From NCBI RefSeq assembly GCF_033547095.1, contig NZ_CP137852.1, positions 2,969,501 through 3,033,500 of the forward strand: DNA of 64,000 nt. The letters are read 5' to 3'. The position numbers were made by a program, and so were the translations under genes. Under the pieces are notes generated by a model. It was not told the DNA's origin. It ran no database searches and saw only the letters and a list, made by a program, of their open reading frames with translations. Each line of letters starts with the position of its first letter. Position 1 is the stretch's first letter. This DNA comes from Sediminicoccus rosea (lineage in GTDB: Bacteria; Pseudomonadota; Alphaproteobacteria; Acetobacterales; Acetobacteraceae). Positions 43,784-52,137 of this stretch are shown in pieces.

Positions 43784-44775
43784 GTGACCGGCGCGAGAGC
43801 ATGGCCCAGGCGCTCTGGCACACTGCGCCCGGAGCTGCGGAGCTGCGCGCGGCGCGCCTGCCGGGCCCCGCCGCGGGTGAGCTTCTGGTGCAGGCGCTGG
43901 CCTCGGGCATTTCGCGCGGCACCGAGCGTCTGGTGCATCACGGCCGCGTGCCGGCCTCCCAGCACGCGGCGATGCGCTGCCCGATGCAGGAGGGCGAATT
44001 CAACTTCCCGGTGAAATACGGCTACGCGGCGGTGGGCCGCGTCGAGCAAGGGCCGACGGAATGGCTGGGCCGCCGCGTCTTCGCGCTGCATCCGCACCAG
44101 TCGCGCTTCACCATCCCCGTGCATTTCTGCGCGCTGGTCCCCGATGGCGTGAGCGATGCGCGCGCCTGTCTCGGCGCCAACATGGAAACCGCGCTGAATG
44201 TCATGTGGGATGCGGCCCCCCGCCTGGGCGAACGCGCGATGGTGATCGGCGCGGGCGTGGTCGGCCTGCTCTGCGCCTTCCTGTTGGCCCGCCTGCCCGG
44301 TGTCGCGGTGACGGTGGTGGATCGCGACCCGGCCAAGGCCGCCCTGGCCCGCGGCTTCGGCGCCGATTTCGCCCCGCCCGAGGCCGCGCCGCGCGACCAG
44401 GAACTCATCATCCACGCCAGCGCCAGCGCCGCCGGCCTGCGCCTCGCCCTCGACTGCGCCGCCTTCGAAGGCCGCATCCTGGAGGCAAGCTGGTTCGGCG
44501 ATTCCGAGCCCGCGCTGCCGCTCGGCGCCGCCTTCCACCAGAAGCGGCTGCAGCTGATCTCCACGCAGGTGGGCAGCGTCTCCCCCGCCATGCGCGGCCG
44601 CCGCAGCCATGGCGAGCGGATGGCGCTGGCCTTGGCGCTGCTGGAGGATGCGCGGCTCGATGCGCTGCTCGGCCCCTTCGTGCCCTTTGAAGATCTGCCC
44701 GCCGCCCTACCTGCCCTGCTCGACCCGCCGCCCGGCGCGCCGCAGCCGCTCTGCCCCGTCATTCGCTACACCTGA
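43780..44775 (+). CDS. MDR-family dehydrogenase, BchC-like, lacking zinc cysteines
   Basis: A 331-residue medium-chain dehydrogenase/reductase. The segment ASGISRGTERLVHHGRVP followed by KYGYAAVGRV resembles the GTE-containing group that includes BchC, and the nucleotide fold is MVIGAGVVGLLCAFLLARLP. The four structural-zinc cysteines and the usual catalytic Cys are absent, so it is probably zinc-independent or atypical. It overlaps the RibD-like gene (ATGA) and precedes the PTPS-like gene by 14 bases. It likely oxidises or reduces an intermediate of the same pathway. Confidence 0.75.
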   Translation: MSDRRESMAQALWHTAPGAAELRAARLPGPAAGELLVQALASGISRGTERLVHHGRVPASQHAAMRCPMQEGEFNFPVKYGYAAVGRVEQGPTEWLGRRVFALHPHQSRFTIPVHFCALVPDGVSDARACLGANMETALNVMWDAAPRLGERAMVIGAGVVGLLCAFLLARLPGVAVTVVDRDPAKAALARGFGADFAPPEAAPRDQELIIHASASAAGLRLALDCAAFEGRILEASWFGDSEPALPLGAAFHQKRLQLISTQVGSVSPAMRGRRSHGERMALALALLEDARLDALLGPFVPFEDLPAALPALLDPPPGAPQPLCPVIRYT

Positions 44776-44789
44776 AGGATCGCCGCCCC

Positions 44790-45191
44790 ATGTTCAGCCT
44801 CACCGTCGTGGACCACATCATGGTCGCGCATTCCTTCCGCGGCGCGGAGTTCGGCCCGGCGCAGCGCCTGCACGGCGCGACCTTCGTGGTGGAGGCGGAG
44901 TTCCGGGCGCCGAAGCTGGATGACCTGCACCTGTTGATCGACATCGGCCTCGCCAAGGATGAGCTGCGCAAGATCCTGAGCGCGCTGGACTACCGCAACC
45001 TGGACGAGGAGCCGGTCTTCGCCGGCAAGAACACCACCACCGAATATCTCTGTCTGCACATCCATGGGTTGCTGGCCGCCGCCTGCAAGGATGGGCGCAT
45101 GGGGCCGGGTGGCGCCGGCGTCTCGGGCATCAAGGTGCTGCTGCGCGAAAGCCATGTGGCCTGGGCCGCCTTCGAGGGGCCGGTCGGCTGA
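44790..45191 (+). CDS. 6-pyruvoyl-tetrahydropterin synthase/QueD-like protein with altered active site
   Basis: A 133-residue PTPS/6-carboxytetrahydropterin synthase homologue with the expected T-fold length. Compared with E. coli QueD: the first two zinc histidines are kept (H14 in VAHSF, H28 in RLHGAT), the third (HGH) is A30, the catalytic cysteine position is A24, and the histidine of the LDH dyad is Y68 (ALDYRNLD). The substrate-binding glutamate is kept (E120 in LLRESHV). The fold is clear but normal QueD or PTPS chemistry is unlikely. It sits between the dehydrogenase and the glycosyltransferase. Confidence 0.8.
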   Translation: MFSLTVVDHIMVAHSFRGAEFGPAQRLHGATFVVEAEFRAPKLDDLHLLIDIGLAKDELRKILSALDYRNLDEEPVFAGKNTTTEYLCLHIHGLLAAACKDGRMGPGGAGVSGIKVLLRESHVAWAAFEGPVG

Positions 45192-45193
45192 TC

Positions 45194-46228
45194 ATGCGGA
45201 TCGCGCTGCTGGTTCCCGGGCCCTTCGACACCGTCTCGGGCGGTTATCTCTACGACCGGCGGATGGTGGAGGGGCTGCGCGGGCTGGGTCATGCCGTGCG
45301 CGTGGTGGAACTCGCCGGGCGCTTCCCCATGCCGGATGAGGCGGCCATGACCGCGGCACGCGAAGCCTGGGCGGGCCTTGGCGCGGATGAAACCGCCGTG
45401 ATCGACGGGCTCGCCCTGCCCGCCTTCGCGCCGCTGGCGTCCGGGCTTGCCGCGCGGCGCGCGGTCGGGCTGATCCACCACCCCACCTCCATCGAGCCCG
45501 GCCCGAACCAGGCGGAACTCGCGGCACTGGAGCGCGAGCTCTTCGCGGCCTGTGGCCGCCTCGTCGCCACCTCGCCCTACACCGCCAAGGGCCTGCCGCC
45601 GCTGGGCGCCGACCCGGCCCGCATCGGCGTGGTGGAGCCCGGGACCGACCGCGCACCACGCGCCCAAGGCTCGGGCGGGCCGGGGGCGCGCATCCTGGCC
45701 GTGGGTTCGCTCATTCCGCGCAAGGGGCACGACGTGCTGCTGCGCGCCCTGTCGCGCCTCACCGACCTTGACTGGGCCCTGCGCATCGCGGGCCCGGCGG
45801 CGGACCCCGTGCATGCCGATGGGCTGCGGGCGCTCGCCGAGGAGTTGGGCCTCGCGGGCCGCGTCACCTTCCTCGGCGCCGTCACGGATGCGGCGCTGGA
45901 GGCGGAATACGCGGCGGCCGACCTCTTCGCGCTCGCCACCTGGTTCGAGGGCTATGGCATGGCCGCCGCCGAGGCCCAGGCGCGCGGCTTGCCGCTGATC
46001 CTCTGCACCGGCGGTGCCATCGCCGACCTCGTCGGGCCAGGCGCCGCGATCCTGGCGGCGCCGGGCGATGCCAACAGCCTCTCCCGCGGGATGCGCCGGC
46101 CGATCTACGACCCGGCGTTGCGCGCGCAGATGGCCGAGGCGAGCTGGCTGGCCGGCCAGGCCCTGCCTAGCTGGGAGGACCGCGCCCAGCGCTTCGCGGC
46201 CGAGCTGGAGGCCGCTTCGCGTGGATGA
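45194..46228 (+). CDS. Glycosyltransferase family 4 (group 1) protein
   Basis: A 344-residue GT-B glycosyltransferase. The N-terminal domain begins MRIALLVPGPFDTVSGGYLYDRRM. The C-terminal donor domain has ILAVGSLIPRKGHDVLLRAL and the EX7E-type motif WFEGYGMAAAEAQARGLP that contacts the nucleotide sugar. It is cytoplasmic with no membrane helix. It starts two bases after the PTPS-like stop. Its acceptor is likely the product of the neighbouring pterin-like enzymes, not a cell-surface lipid; this is inference from context. Confidence 0.85.
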   Translation: MRIALLVPGPFDTVSGGYLYDRRMVEGLRGLGHAVRVVELAGRFPMPDEAAMTAAREAWAGLGADETAVIDGLALPAFAPLASGLAARRAVGLIHHPTSIEPGPNQAELAALERELFAACGRLVATSPYTAKGLPPLGADPARIGVVEPGTDRAPRAQGSGGPGARILAVGSLIPRKGHDVLLRALSRLTDLDWALRIAGPAADPVHADGLRALAEELGLAGRVTFLGAVTDAALEAEYAAADLFALATWFEGYGMAAAEAQARGLPLILCTGGAIADLVGPGAAILAAPGDANSLSRGMRRPIYDPALRAQMAEASWLAGQALPSWEDRAQRFAAELEAASRG

Positions 46229-47111
46229 GGCAATGGAAACCGAGCAGTTCGACGGCGACTGGCTCTCGCTGCGCGAACCCTTCGACGCGCGGGCCCGCAA
46301 CGCGGATCTGGCCCGCGCCCTGATGGAGCACCTGGACGAGAAGGGCCGCCCGCGCTTCCTCGACCTCGGCGCGGGCACGGGCAGCCTCACCCGCTGGCTA
46401 GGCCATTATGTCGGCCGTGCGCATGCCTGGGTCATGGCCGATGCCGATGCGGCGCTGATGGCGCGCGCCTTTGACACGATGATGGATGCGGCCGATGCCA
46501 TCGGCTGGCGGGCTACCTGGCCGCAGCGCAAGGTGCTGCTGCTGCACGCGCCCGAGGGCGCCTGGCGCATCGAGGGCGTGCTGACCAACCTCGCCGAGGC
46601 ACCCGAGGGCCTGCCGCTGCAGAACGTGGATGCGGTGACCTGCAGCGCGCTTTGCGACCTCGTCTCCGAGGCCTGGGTGGTGCGTCTCGCGGCTGGGCTC
46701 GCCCGGCGCAAGCTGCCCTTCTACGCCGCGCTGAACGTGACGGGGCGCGAGCGCTTCATGCCCCCCTGCCCCGGCGATGCCCTGGTGGCGCGCGGCTTCG
46801 CCCGGGACCAGCGCCGCGCGAAGGGCTTCGGCGGGATGGCGCTGGGGGCGGCGGCGACGGACACCATCGCGCGGATCTTCGCGAGCCATGGCTATCGCGT
46901 GCTGCGCGGCGCGAGCCCCTGGGTGATCCCGCGCCAGGCGCGCGAGATGGCGCTGGAACTCGCCCTCGGCCATGCCGAGGCGGCGCTGCGGCATGAGCGG
47001 CGCGGGGCCGGGCAGATCAACGCCTGGGCCGAGACGCGGGCCGACCAGGCCGAGGCCGGGCTGCTCTCGGCGCGGGTGGAGCACCAGGACATTCTCTGCC
47101 TCCCGGGCTAG
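46221..47111 (+). CDS. Class I SAM-dependent methyltransferase
   Basis: A methyltransferase of about 292-296 residues. Motif I is FLDLGAGTGSLTRWLG, the acidic loop is WVMADADAALMARAFD, and the post-motif region VDAVTCSALCDLVSEAWV follows. The start is GTG 46221 (GGAGG nine bases upstream, 8-base overlap with the glycosyltransferase) or ATG 46233. It is the last gene of the five-gene block and probably methylates the product or its sugar. Confidence 0.8.
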   Translation: MDEAMETEQFDGDWLSLREPFDARARNADLARALMEHLDEKGRPRFLDLGAGTGSLTRWLGHYVGRAHAWVMADADAALMARAFDTMMDAADAIGWRATWPQRKVLLLHAPEGAWRIEGVLTNLAEAPEGLPLQNVDAVTCSALCDLVSEAWVVRLAAGLARRKLPFYAALNVTGRERFMPPCPGDALVARGFARDQRRAKGFGGMALGAAATDTIARIFASHGYRVLRGASPWVIPRQAREMALELALGHAEAALRHERRGAGQINAWAETRADQAEAGLLSARVEHQDILCLPG

Positions 47112-47195
47112 GAGAGCGTCGTCCTTGGTGGGCAAACCGCAGCGGCGGGTCAGCCTCCCAGCCATTGACGGGGCTGTCGTCACCCCCTCTTGAAC

Positions 47196-47216
47196 GCGGC
47201 CTTGGCACGGCCGCGC
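47196..47216 (+). terminator. Hairpin after the pterin-like block
   Basis: Perfect 7-bp stem CGCGGCC / GGCCGCG with a seven-base loop (TTGGCAC), 85 bases after the methyltransferase stop. The surrounding 279-base gap (47112-47390) holds no gene; it contains this hairpin and the urtA palindrome. Confidence 0.4.
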
Positions 47217-47315
47217 AAGGAAGCACGCCGCTGATCGTGCATTGGGCAGTTCCGCGCCTCATGCACGGACATTCGGCATTTCGCTGCCTGATCGGGTCAT
47301 TTCTCTCCTGGGAGT

Positions 47316-47330
47316 CATGTCCAGGACATG
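47316..47330. promoter_or_regulatory. Perfect 15-base palindrome upstream of urtA
   Basis: CATGTCC-A-GGACATG lies 60 bases before the urtA start codon, a good operator position. The half-site TGTCC/GGACA also forms the palindrome at 35858. The regulator is unknown; it is not an NtrC-type site. Confidence 0.45.
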
Positions 47331-47390
47331 GAATTGGGGGATCGGCCCTCCCTAGGTTCCAGGGCGTTTCCACGTCCCCTGGAGGATGCC

Positions 47391-48626
47391 TTGTCCAAGA
47401 ACCTGCCCCCGATCTCCCGCCGCGCGCTGCTGGCCGCCCCCATGGTCGGGGCCTTGGCCGCGCCCGCGATCGGCCAGACCGCGCCCATCCGCGTGGGTGT
47501 GCTGCACTCCCTCTCCGGCACCATGGCCATCTCCGAGACCGCGCTGCGCGACACCGCGCTGATGATGATCGAGTGGCAGAATGCGCGTGGCGGCCTGCTT
47601 GGCCGGCGGCTCGAGCCGGTGGTGGTGGACCCCGCCTCCAACTGGCCGCTCTTCGCCGAGAAGGCGCGCGAACTGCTCGCCGTCTCCCGCGTGGACGTCA
47701 CCTTCGGCTGTTGGACCTCGGTCTCCCGCAAGTCGGTGCTGCCGGTCTTCGAGGAGCTGAACGGCCTGCTTTTCTATCCCGTCCAGTATGAGGGCGAGGA
47801 AGAGAGCCGCAACATCTTCTACACCGGCGCCGCGCCGAACCAGCAGGCGATCCCGGCGGTCGAATACCTGCTCGGCCCGGATGGCGGCGAGGCGAAGCGC
47901 ATCGCGCTGCTCGGCACGGATTATGTCTATCCGCGCACGACCAACCGCATCCTGCGCGGCTTCCTGAACTCCAAGGGCATTCCCGATGCCGACATCATGG
48001 AGGAATACACGCCCTTCGGTCACAGCGACTGGCAGGGCATCGTGGCGCGCGTGAAGCGCTTCGCGTCCGAGGGCAAGAAGACCGCCATCGTCTCCACCAT
48101 CAATGGCGACGCCAACGTCCCCTTCTACCGCGAGCTGGGCAACCAGGGCATCAAGGCGGAGGACATCCCCTCGGTCGCCTTCTCGGTGGGCGAGGAAGAG
48201 CTGGCCGGCATCGACACCCGCCCGCTGGTCGGTCACCTGGCCGCCTGGAACTACTTCATGTCGGTGCAGTCGCCCGCGAACACCGAGTTCGTGACGATGT
48301 GGCGCAACTACATCCGCAACCCGCGCCGGGTGACGAACGACCCGATGGAAGCGACGCTGATCGGCTTCAAGATGTGGGCCCAGGCCGTGGCCGCTGCCCG
48401 CACCACCAATGTGGACGCGGTGCGGACCGCGCTCTACGGCCAGAAGGTGAATGCGCCCTCCGGCTATGAGGTGGAGATGTTCCGCAATCATCACCTCTCC
48501 AAGCCCGTGATGATCGGCGAGATCCAGGCCGACGGCCAGTTCAACATCGTGAGCAAGACGCCGACCGCGATCCAGGCCGAGAACTGGAGCCGGTTCATCC
48601 CGGAAAACGCCAACCGCCGGCGGTGA
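47391..48626 (+). CDS. urtA: Urea ABC transporter substrate-binding protein UrtA
   Basis: A 411-residue periplasmic binding protein of the branched-chain amino acid/urea type. The N-terminus has a twin-arginine signal (ISRRALLAAPMVGALAAPA). UrtA-specific segments are LLFYPVQYEGEEESRNIFYTG followed by AAPNQQAIPAVEYLL, and GDANVPFYRELGNQGI. The start is TTG 47391, five bases after GGAGG; no in-frame ATG fits. It captures urea for UrtBCDE. No urease genes are in the window. Confidence 0.9.
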   Translation: MSKNLPPISRRALLAAPMVGALAAPAIGQTAPIRVGVLHSLSGTMAISETALRDTALMMIEWQNARGGLLGRRLEPVVVDPASNWPLFAEKARELLAVSRVDVTFGCWTSVSRKSVLPVFEELNGLLFYPVQYEGEEESRNIFYTGAAPNQQAIPAVEYLLGPDGGEAKRIALLGTDYVYPRTTNRILRGFLNSKGIPDADIMEEYTPFGHSDWQGIVARVKRFASEGKKTAIVSTINGDANVPFYRELGNQGIKAEDIPSVAFSVGEEELAGIDTRPLVGHLAAWNYFMSVQSPANTEFVTMWRNYIRNPRRVTNDPMEATLIGFKMWAQAVAAARTTNVDAVRTALYGQKVNAPSGYEVEMFRNHHLSKPVMIGEIQADGQFNIVSKTPTAIQAENWSRFIPENANRRR

Positions 48627-48649
48627 TGTCTTGACGCCCTCAAGCACCG

Positions 48650-48667
48650 GGCGGCGGTTCCGCCGCC
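48650..48667 (+). terminator. Intercistronic hairpin between urtA and urtB
   Basis: GGCGGCGG-TT-CCGCCGCC forms a stem of seven to eight bp just after urtA. Such hairpins typically protect the binding-protein mRNA and lower expression of the downstream permeases. Confidence 0.5.
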
Positions 48668-48704
48668 TGGGCTACGCCGCGCCGCTGGAACACCCGGCGG
48701 CGCG

Positions 48705-50312
48705 GTGGGTTTGGCGGCGCCGACTGCGTTGCGGCCGGATTCTCGAAGGGCACCCCTGATCTTGCTTCCGTCACTTCTTCTTCGCTGCCTGGGGCTATTC
48801 TTCGGGCTCGTCCTGCTCCTCTCACCCGCCCGCGCGCAGGATTTCGACGCGCTGCTACCGGGGCTGGCCGGCGGCTTCGCGCAGCAGGCGGAGACGGTGG
48901 AGCGGTTGGGCGCCCTGGGCGATCCGCGCGCCATCCCCCTGCTCCAGGCGCTGGCCGATGCGCGCCTGCTGCGCATGGCCGATGGCCGCATCGTGGCGCA
49001 GGAGGGCGCCGCGCCGCCCGAAGGGGCCTCGCTGATCCGCATCAACAACCGCGTCCGTGTCGCACTCCGCGGCGCGCTGGGCCGACTGCAACTTGTCTCG
49101 CCCGAGCCGGCCGAGCGTCTGCGCGCAGCCGATGCCATCCTGCGCAACCGCAGCGCCGACGACATTCCCCTGCTCGAAGCCGCCTTGGCCCGGGAACCGC
49201 GCGCCGATATCCGCGCGCGCATGGAACTCGCCCTGGGCGGCGCGCGCCTCGCCTCGGCCGAACAGGCGGCCAAGCGCGCCGGCATCGCGACCCTCGGCGC
49301 CTCCTCCTCGCCCGAGGCGCGCAACCTGCTGCTCGCCGCCCGCGCCGCCAATCCTGACCTCACCGCCGAGATCGAGACGGCCGTCGCCGCCATTGACCGC
49401 CGCCTGCAGATGCGGCGCGCGGCGGAGACCTTCTTTCAGGGGCTCTCGCTCGGTTCCGTGCTGCTGCTGGCCGCGCTCGGCCTCGCCATCACCTTCGGCG
49501 TGATGGGCGTGATCAACATGGCGCATGGCGAATTCGTGATGATCGGCGCCTATGTGACGGTCGTCGTGCAGGAGATCTGCCGGGACATCCCGGCCCTGCA
49601 GCCCTATGCGCTGCCGCTCGCCATCCCCGCCGCCTTCCTCGTGACGGCGGCCATCGGCGCCGCGATGGAACGCGGCCTGATCCGCCACCTCTATGGCCGC
49701 CCGCTGGAGACGCTGCTGCTCACCTTCGGCGTCGGCATGGTGCTGCAGCAGGTCGTCCGCCTCACCTTCGGCGCGCAGAACCGCGAGGTGATCAGCCCCG
49801 ACTGGATGATGGGCACGCTGATCCTGCCCGGCGGTGTCGCCATCACGCAGAACCGCGCCTGGATCATCCTCTTCTCCATCGCCGTGCTGCTGGCCACACT
49901 CGCCGCCATCCGCCTCACGCGCTTCGGCCTCGAGATGCGCGCCGTGGTGCAGAACCGGCGGATTGCCGCCACCATGGGCATCCGCACCGGGCGCGTGGAT
50001 GCGATGACCTTCGCCTTCGGATCCGGCATCGCGGGGCTGGCCGGCGTGGCGCTCAGCCAGATCGACAATGTCTCGCCCAACCTCGGCACGGGCTACATCA
50101 TCGACAGCTTCATGGTGGTGGTCTTCGGCGGCGTGGGCTCGCTGATGGGCACGCTCATCGGGGCCTTCACCCTAGGCCTCGTGAACAAGGTGCTGGAGCC
50201 CTATGCGGGCGTGGTGCTGGCCAAGGTGTTGCTGCTGGTGGGTATCATGCTCTTCATCCAGCGGCGGCCGAAGGGTCTCTTCGCGCTGAAGGGACGCGCG
50301 GCCGACCAATGA
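48705..50312 (+). CDS. urtB: Urea ABC transporter permease UrtB
   Basis: A LivH-type permease of up to 535 residues. After a signal-like helix ending SPARAQ there is a periplasmic helical-repeat domain (about 45-240, e.g. LGALGDPRAIPLLQALADAR), then the permease (about 245-530) with NMAHGEFVMIGAYVTVVVQ and the EAA-like region GVGSLMGTLIGAFTLG. The extra N-terminal domain is common in UrtB. The start is uncertain: GTG 48705 or TTG 48762. It overlaps urtC by ATGA. Confidence 0.9.
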   Translation: MGLAAPTALRPDSRRAPLILLPSLLLRCLGLFFGLVLLLSPARAQDFDALLPGLAGGFAQQAETVERLGALGDPRAIPLLQALADARLLRMADGRIVAQEGAAPPEGASLIRINNRVRVALRGALGRLQLVSPEPAERLRAADAILRNRSADDIPLLEAALAREPRADIRARMELALGGARLASAEQAAKRAGIATLGASSSPEARNLLLAARAANPDLTAEIETAVAAIDRRLQMRRAAETFFQGLSLGSVLLLAALGLAITFGVMGVINMAHGEFVMIGAYVTVVVQEICRDIPALQPYALPLAIPAAFLVTAAIGAAMERGLIRHLYGRPLETLLLTFGVGMVLQQVVRLTFGAQNREVISPDWMMGTLILPGGVAITQNRAWIILFSIAVLLATLAAIRLTRFGLEMRAVVQNRRIAATMGIRTGRVDAMTFAFGSGIAGLAGVALSQIDNVSPNLGTGYIIDSFMVVVFGGVGSLMGTLIGAFTLGLVNKVLEPYAGVVLAKVLLLVGIMLFIQRRPKGLFALKGRAADQ

Positions 50313-51370
50313 ACACGCGCCGTCTCATCCTGCTCGGCTTCATCGCGGTGCTGGCCGCGCTGCCGCTGCTGAACCTGCTGCCCGAGGAACATCCGCTGCA
50401 TGTCTCGGACTTCCTGGTTAGCATCATCGGCAAGTGGATCTGCTACGCGATCCTGGCCTTGGCGCTCGATCTCGCCTGGGGTTATGCGGGCATCCTCTCG
50501 CTCGGCCATGGCGCCTTCTTCGCGCTGGGCGGCTATGCCATCGGCATGCACCTGATGCGGCTGATCGGGCCGCGCGGCGTCTATGGCCATCCGGTGCTGC
50601 CGGACTTCATGGTCTTCCTCGGCTACACCGAACTGCCCTGGTATTGGCTGGGCTTCGACTGGTTCATCTTCGCCTTCGCGATGGCGCTGATCGTGCCCGG
50701 CCTGCTGGCCGGCATCGTGGGCTACCTGGCCTTCCGCAGCCGCATCACCGGCGTCTATCTCTCCATCATCACCCAGGCGCTCACCTATGCGCTCATGCTC
50801 GCCTTCTTCCGCAACGACATGGGCTTCGGCGGCAATAATGGCTTCACCGACTTCAAGGAGCTGCTCGGCATGCCGCTCAACAGCGGGCATACGCGGGCCA
50901 TCCTGTTCTATGCCTCGCTGGTCGCGCTGATCCTGGTCTTCCTCATGTGCGGCGCGCTGACCCGCACCAAATACGGCCGCGTGCTGACCGCGATCCGCGA
51001 CGCCGAGAGCCGCGTGCGCTTCCTGGGCTACGACACCACGCGCCACAAGCTCTTCGTCTTCGTGCTCTCGGCGATGATCGCGGGGCTCGCCGGCGCGCTC
51101 TACGTGCCACAGGTGGGCATCATCAACCCGAGCGAATTCAGCCCGGGCAACTCCATCGAGGCGGTGGTCTGGGTCGCCTTCGGCGGCCGCGGCACGCTGG
51201 TGGGCGCGGTGCTGGGCGCCTTCTCGGTCAATGCGTTGAAGACCTGGCTCACCTCGGTCGCGCCCGATCTCTGGCTGATCGTGCTGGGCTGCCTCTTCAT
51301 CGCCGTGCCGCTGCTGCTGCCCAAGGGCCTGATCGGCCTGATCCGCCGCCGCGGGGGGGCCAAGCCATGA
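50309..51370 (+). CDS. urtC: Urea ABC transporter permease UrtC
   Basis: A 353-residue LivM-type permease with eight to ten helices. Conserved parts are DLAWGYAGILSLGHGAFFALG, SRITGVYLSIITQALTYA, GNNGFTDFKELLG and AVVWVAFGGRGTLVGAVLGA. The GNNGLTDF-like motif is typical of UrtC. It pairs with UrtB to form the urea channel. Its ATG overlaps the urtB stop and its stop overlaps urtD. Confidence 0.92.
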   Translation: MNTRRLILLGFIAVLAALPLLNLLPEEHPLHVSDFLVSIIGKWICYAILALALDLAWGYAGILSLGHGAFFALGGYAIGMHLMRLIGPRGVYGHPVLPDFMVFLGYTELPWYWLGFDWFIFAFAMALIVPGLLAGIVGYLAFRSRITGVYLSIITQALTYALMLAFFRNDMGFGGNNGFTDFKELLGMPLNSGHTRAILFYASLVALILVFLMCGALTRTKYGRVLTAIRDAESRVRFLGYDTTRHKLFVFVLSAMIAGLAGALYVPQVGIINPSEFSPGNSIEAVVWVAFGGRGTLVGAVLGAFSVNALKTWLTSVAPDLWLIVLGCLFIAVPLLLPKGLIGLIRRRGGAKP

Positions 51371-52131
51371 ACGCCGTCGCCCTGCCCGAGGGGGATTCCA
51401 CCACGGGCCTCTATCTGGACGGCGTCTCCGTCGTCTTCGACGGGTTCCGCGCGCTGAACAACCTTTCCCTCATCGTCGAGCCCGGCGAGCTGCGGGCCGT
51501 GATCGGCCCGAATGGCGCGGGCAAGACAACGATGATGGACGTGATCACCGGCAAGACGCGCCCTGGCTCCGGCATCGTCCGCTTCGGCGGGCGCGACCTG
51601 ACGCGGATGGATGAGGCCGCCATTGCCAATCTCGGCATCGGCCGGAAATTCCAGAAGCCCACCGTGTTCGACGCGCTGACCGTCTTCGAGAACCTGGAGC
51701 TGGCGCTGAAGGCCCCGCGCGGGCCTATCGCCTGCCTGCGCTGGGTGCTGCGTGGCGAAGCGCGGACGCGGATCGAGCGTACCATGGCGGAGATCGGCCT
51801 GACCGAGCGTGCCGCCGATCTCGCGGGTCTGCTGAGCCACGGCCAGCGGCAATGGCTGGAGATCGGCATGCTGCTGATGCAGGACCCGCGCCTCCTCCTG
51901 GTGGATGAGCCCGTCGCCGGCATGACCGACCACGAGACGGAGCAGACGGCCGCGCTGCTGGTCGGCATCGCGGGCACGCGCAGCGTCGTCGTCGTCGAGC
52001 ATGACCTGGAATTCGTGAAGGCGCTCGGCAGCCGCGTCACCGTGCTGCATGAGGGCAGCGTGCTCTCGGAGGGCTCCATCACCCATGTGCAGAATGATCC
52101 GCGCGTGATCGAAGTGTATCTGGGGCGGTAG
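51367..52131 (+). CDS. urtD: Urea ABC transporter ATP-binding protein UrtD
   Basis: A 254-residue LivG-type ATPase. Walker A is GPNGAGKTT, the Q-loop region is GIGRKFQKPTVFDALTVFEN (FQKPTVF is typical of UrtD), the signature is LSHGQRQWLEIGMLLMQ, and Walker B is LLLVDEPVAGMT. It overlaps urtC by ATGA and lies six bases before urtE. Confidence 0.92.
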   Translation: MNAVALPEGDSTTGLYLDGVSVVFDGFRALNNLSLIVEPGELRAVIGPNGAGKTTMMDVITGKTRPGSGIVRFGGRDLTRMDEAAIANLGIGRKFQKPTVFDALTVFENLELALKAPRGPIACLRWVLRGEARTRIERTMAEIGLTERAADLAGLLSHGQRQWLEIGMLLMQDPRLLLVDEPVAGMTDHETEQTAALLVGIAGTRSVVVVEHDLEFVKALGSRVTVLHEGSVLSEGSITHVQNDPRVIEVYLGR

Positions 52132-52137
52132 CGGCAG

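Noticed and set aside
47204-47219. Sigma-54-like sequence TGGCACGGCCGCGC before urtA.
   Set aside because: The -24 GG and -12 GC are one base too close, and the sequence is explained by the hairpin CGCGGCC/GGCCGCG.
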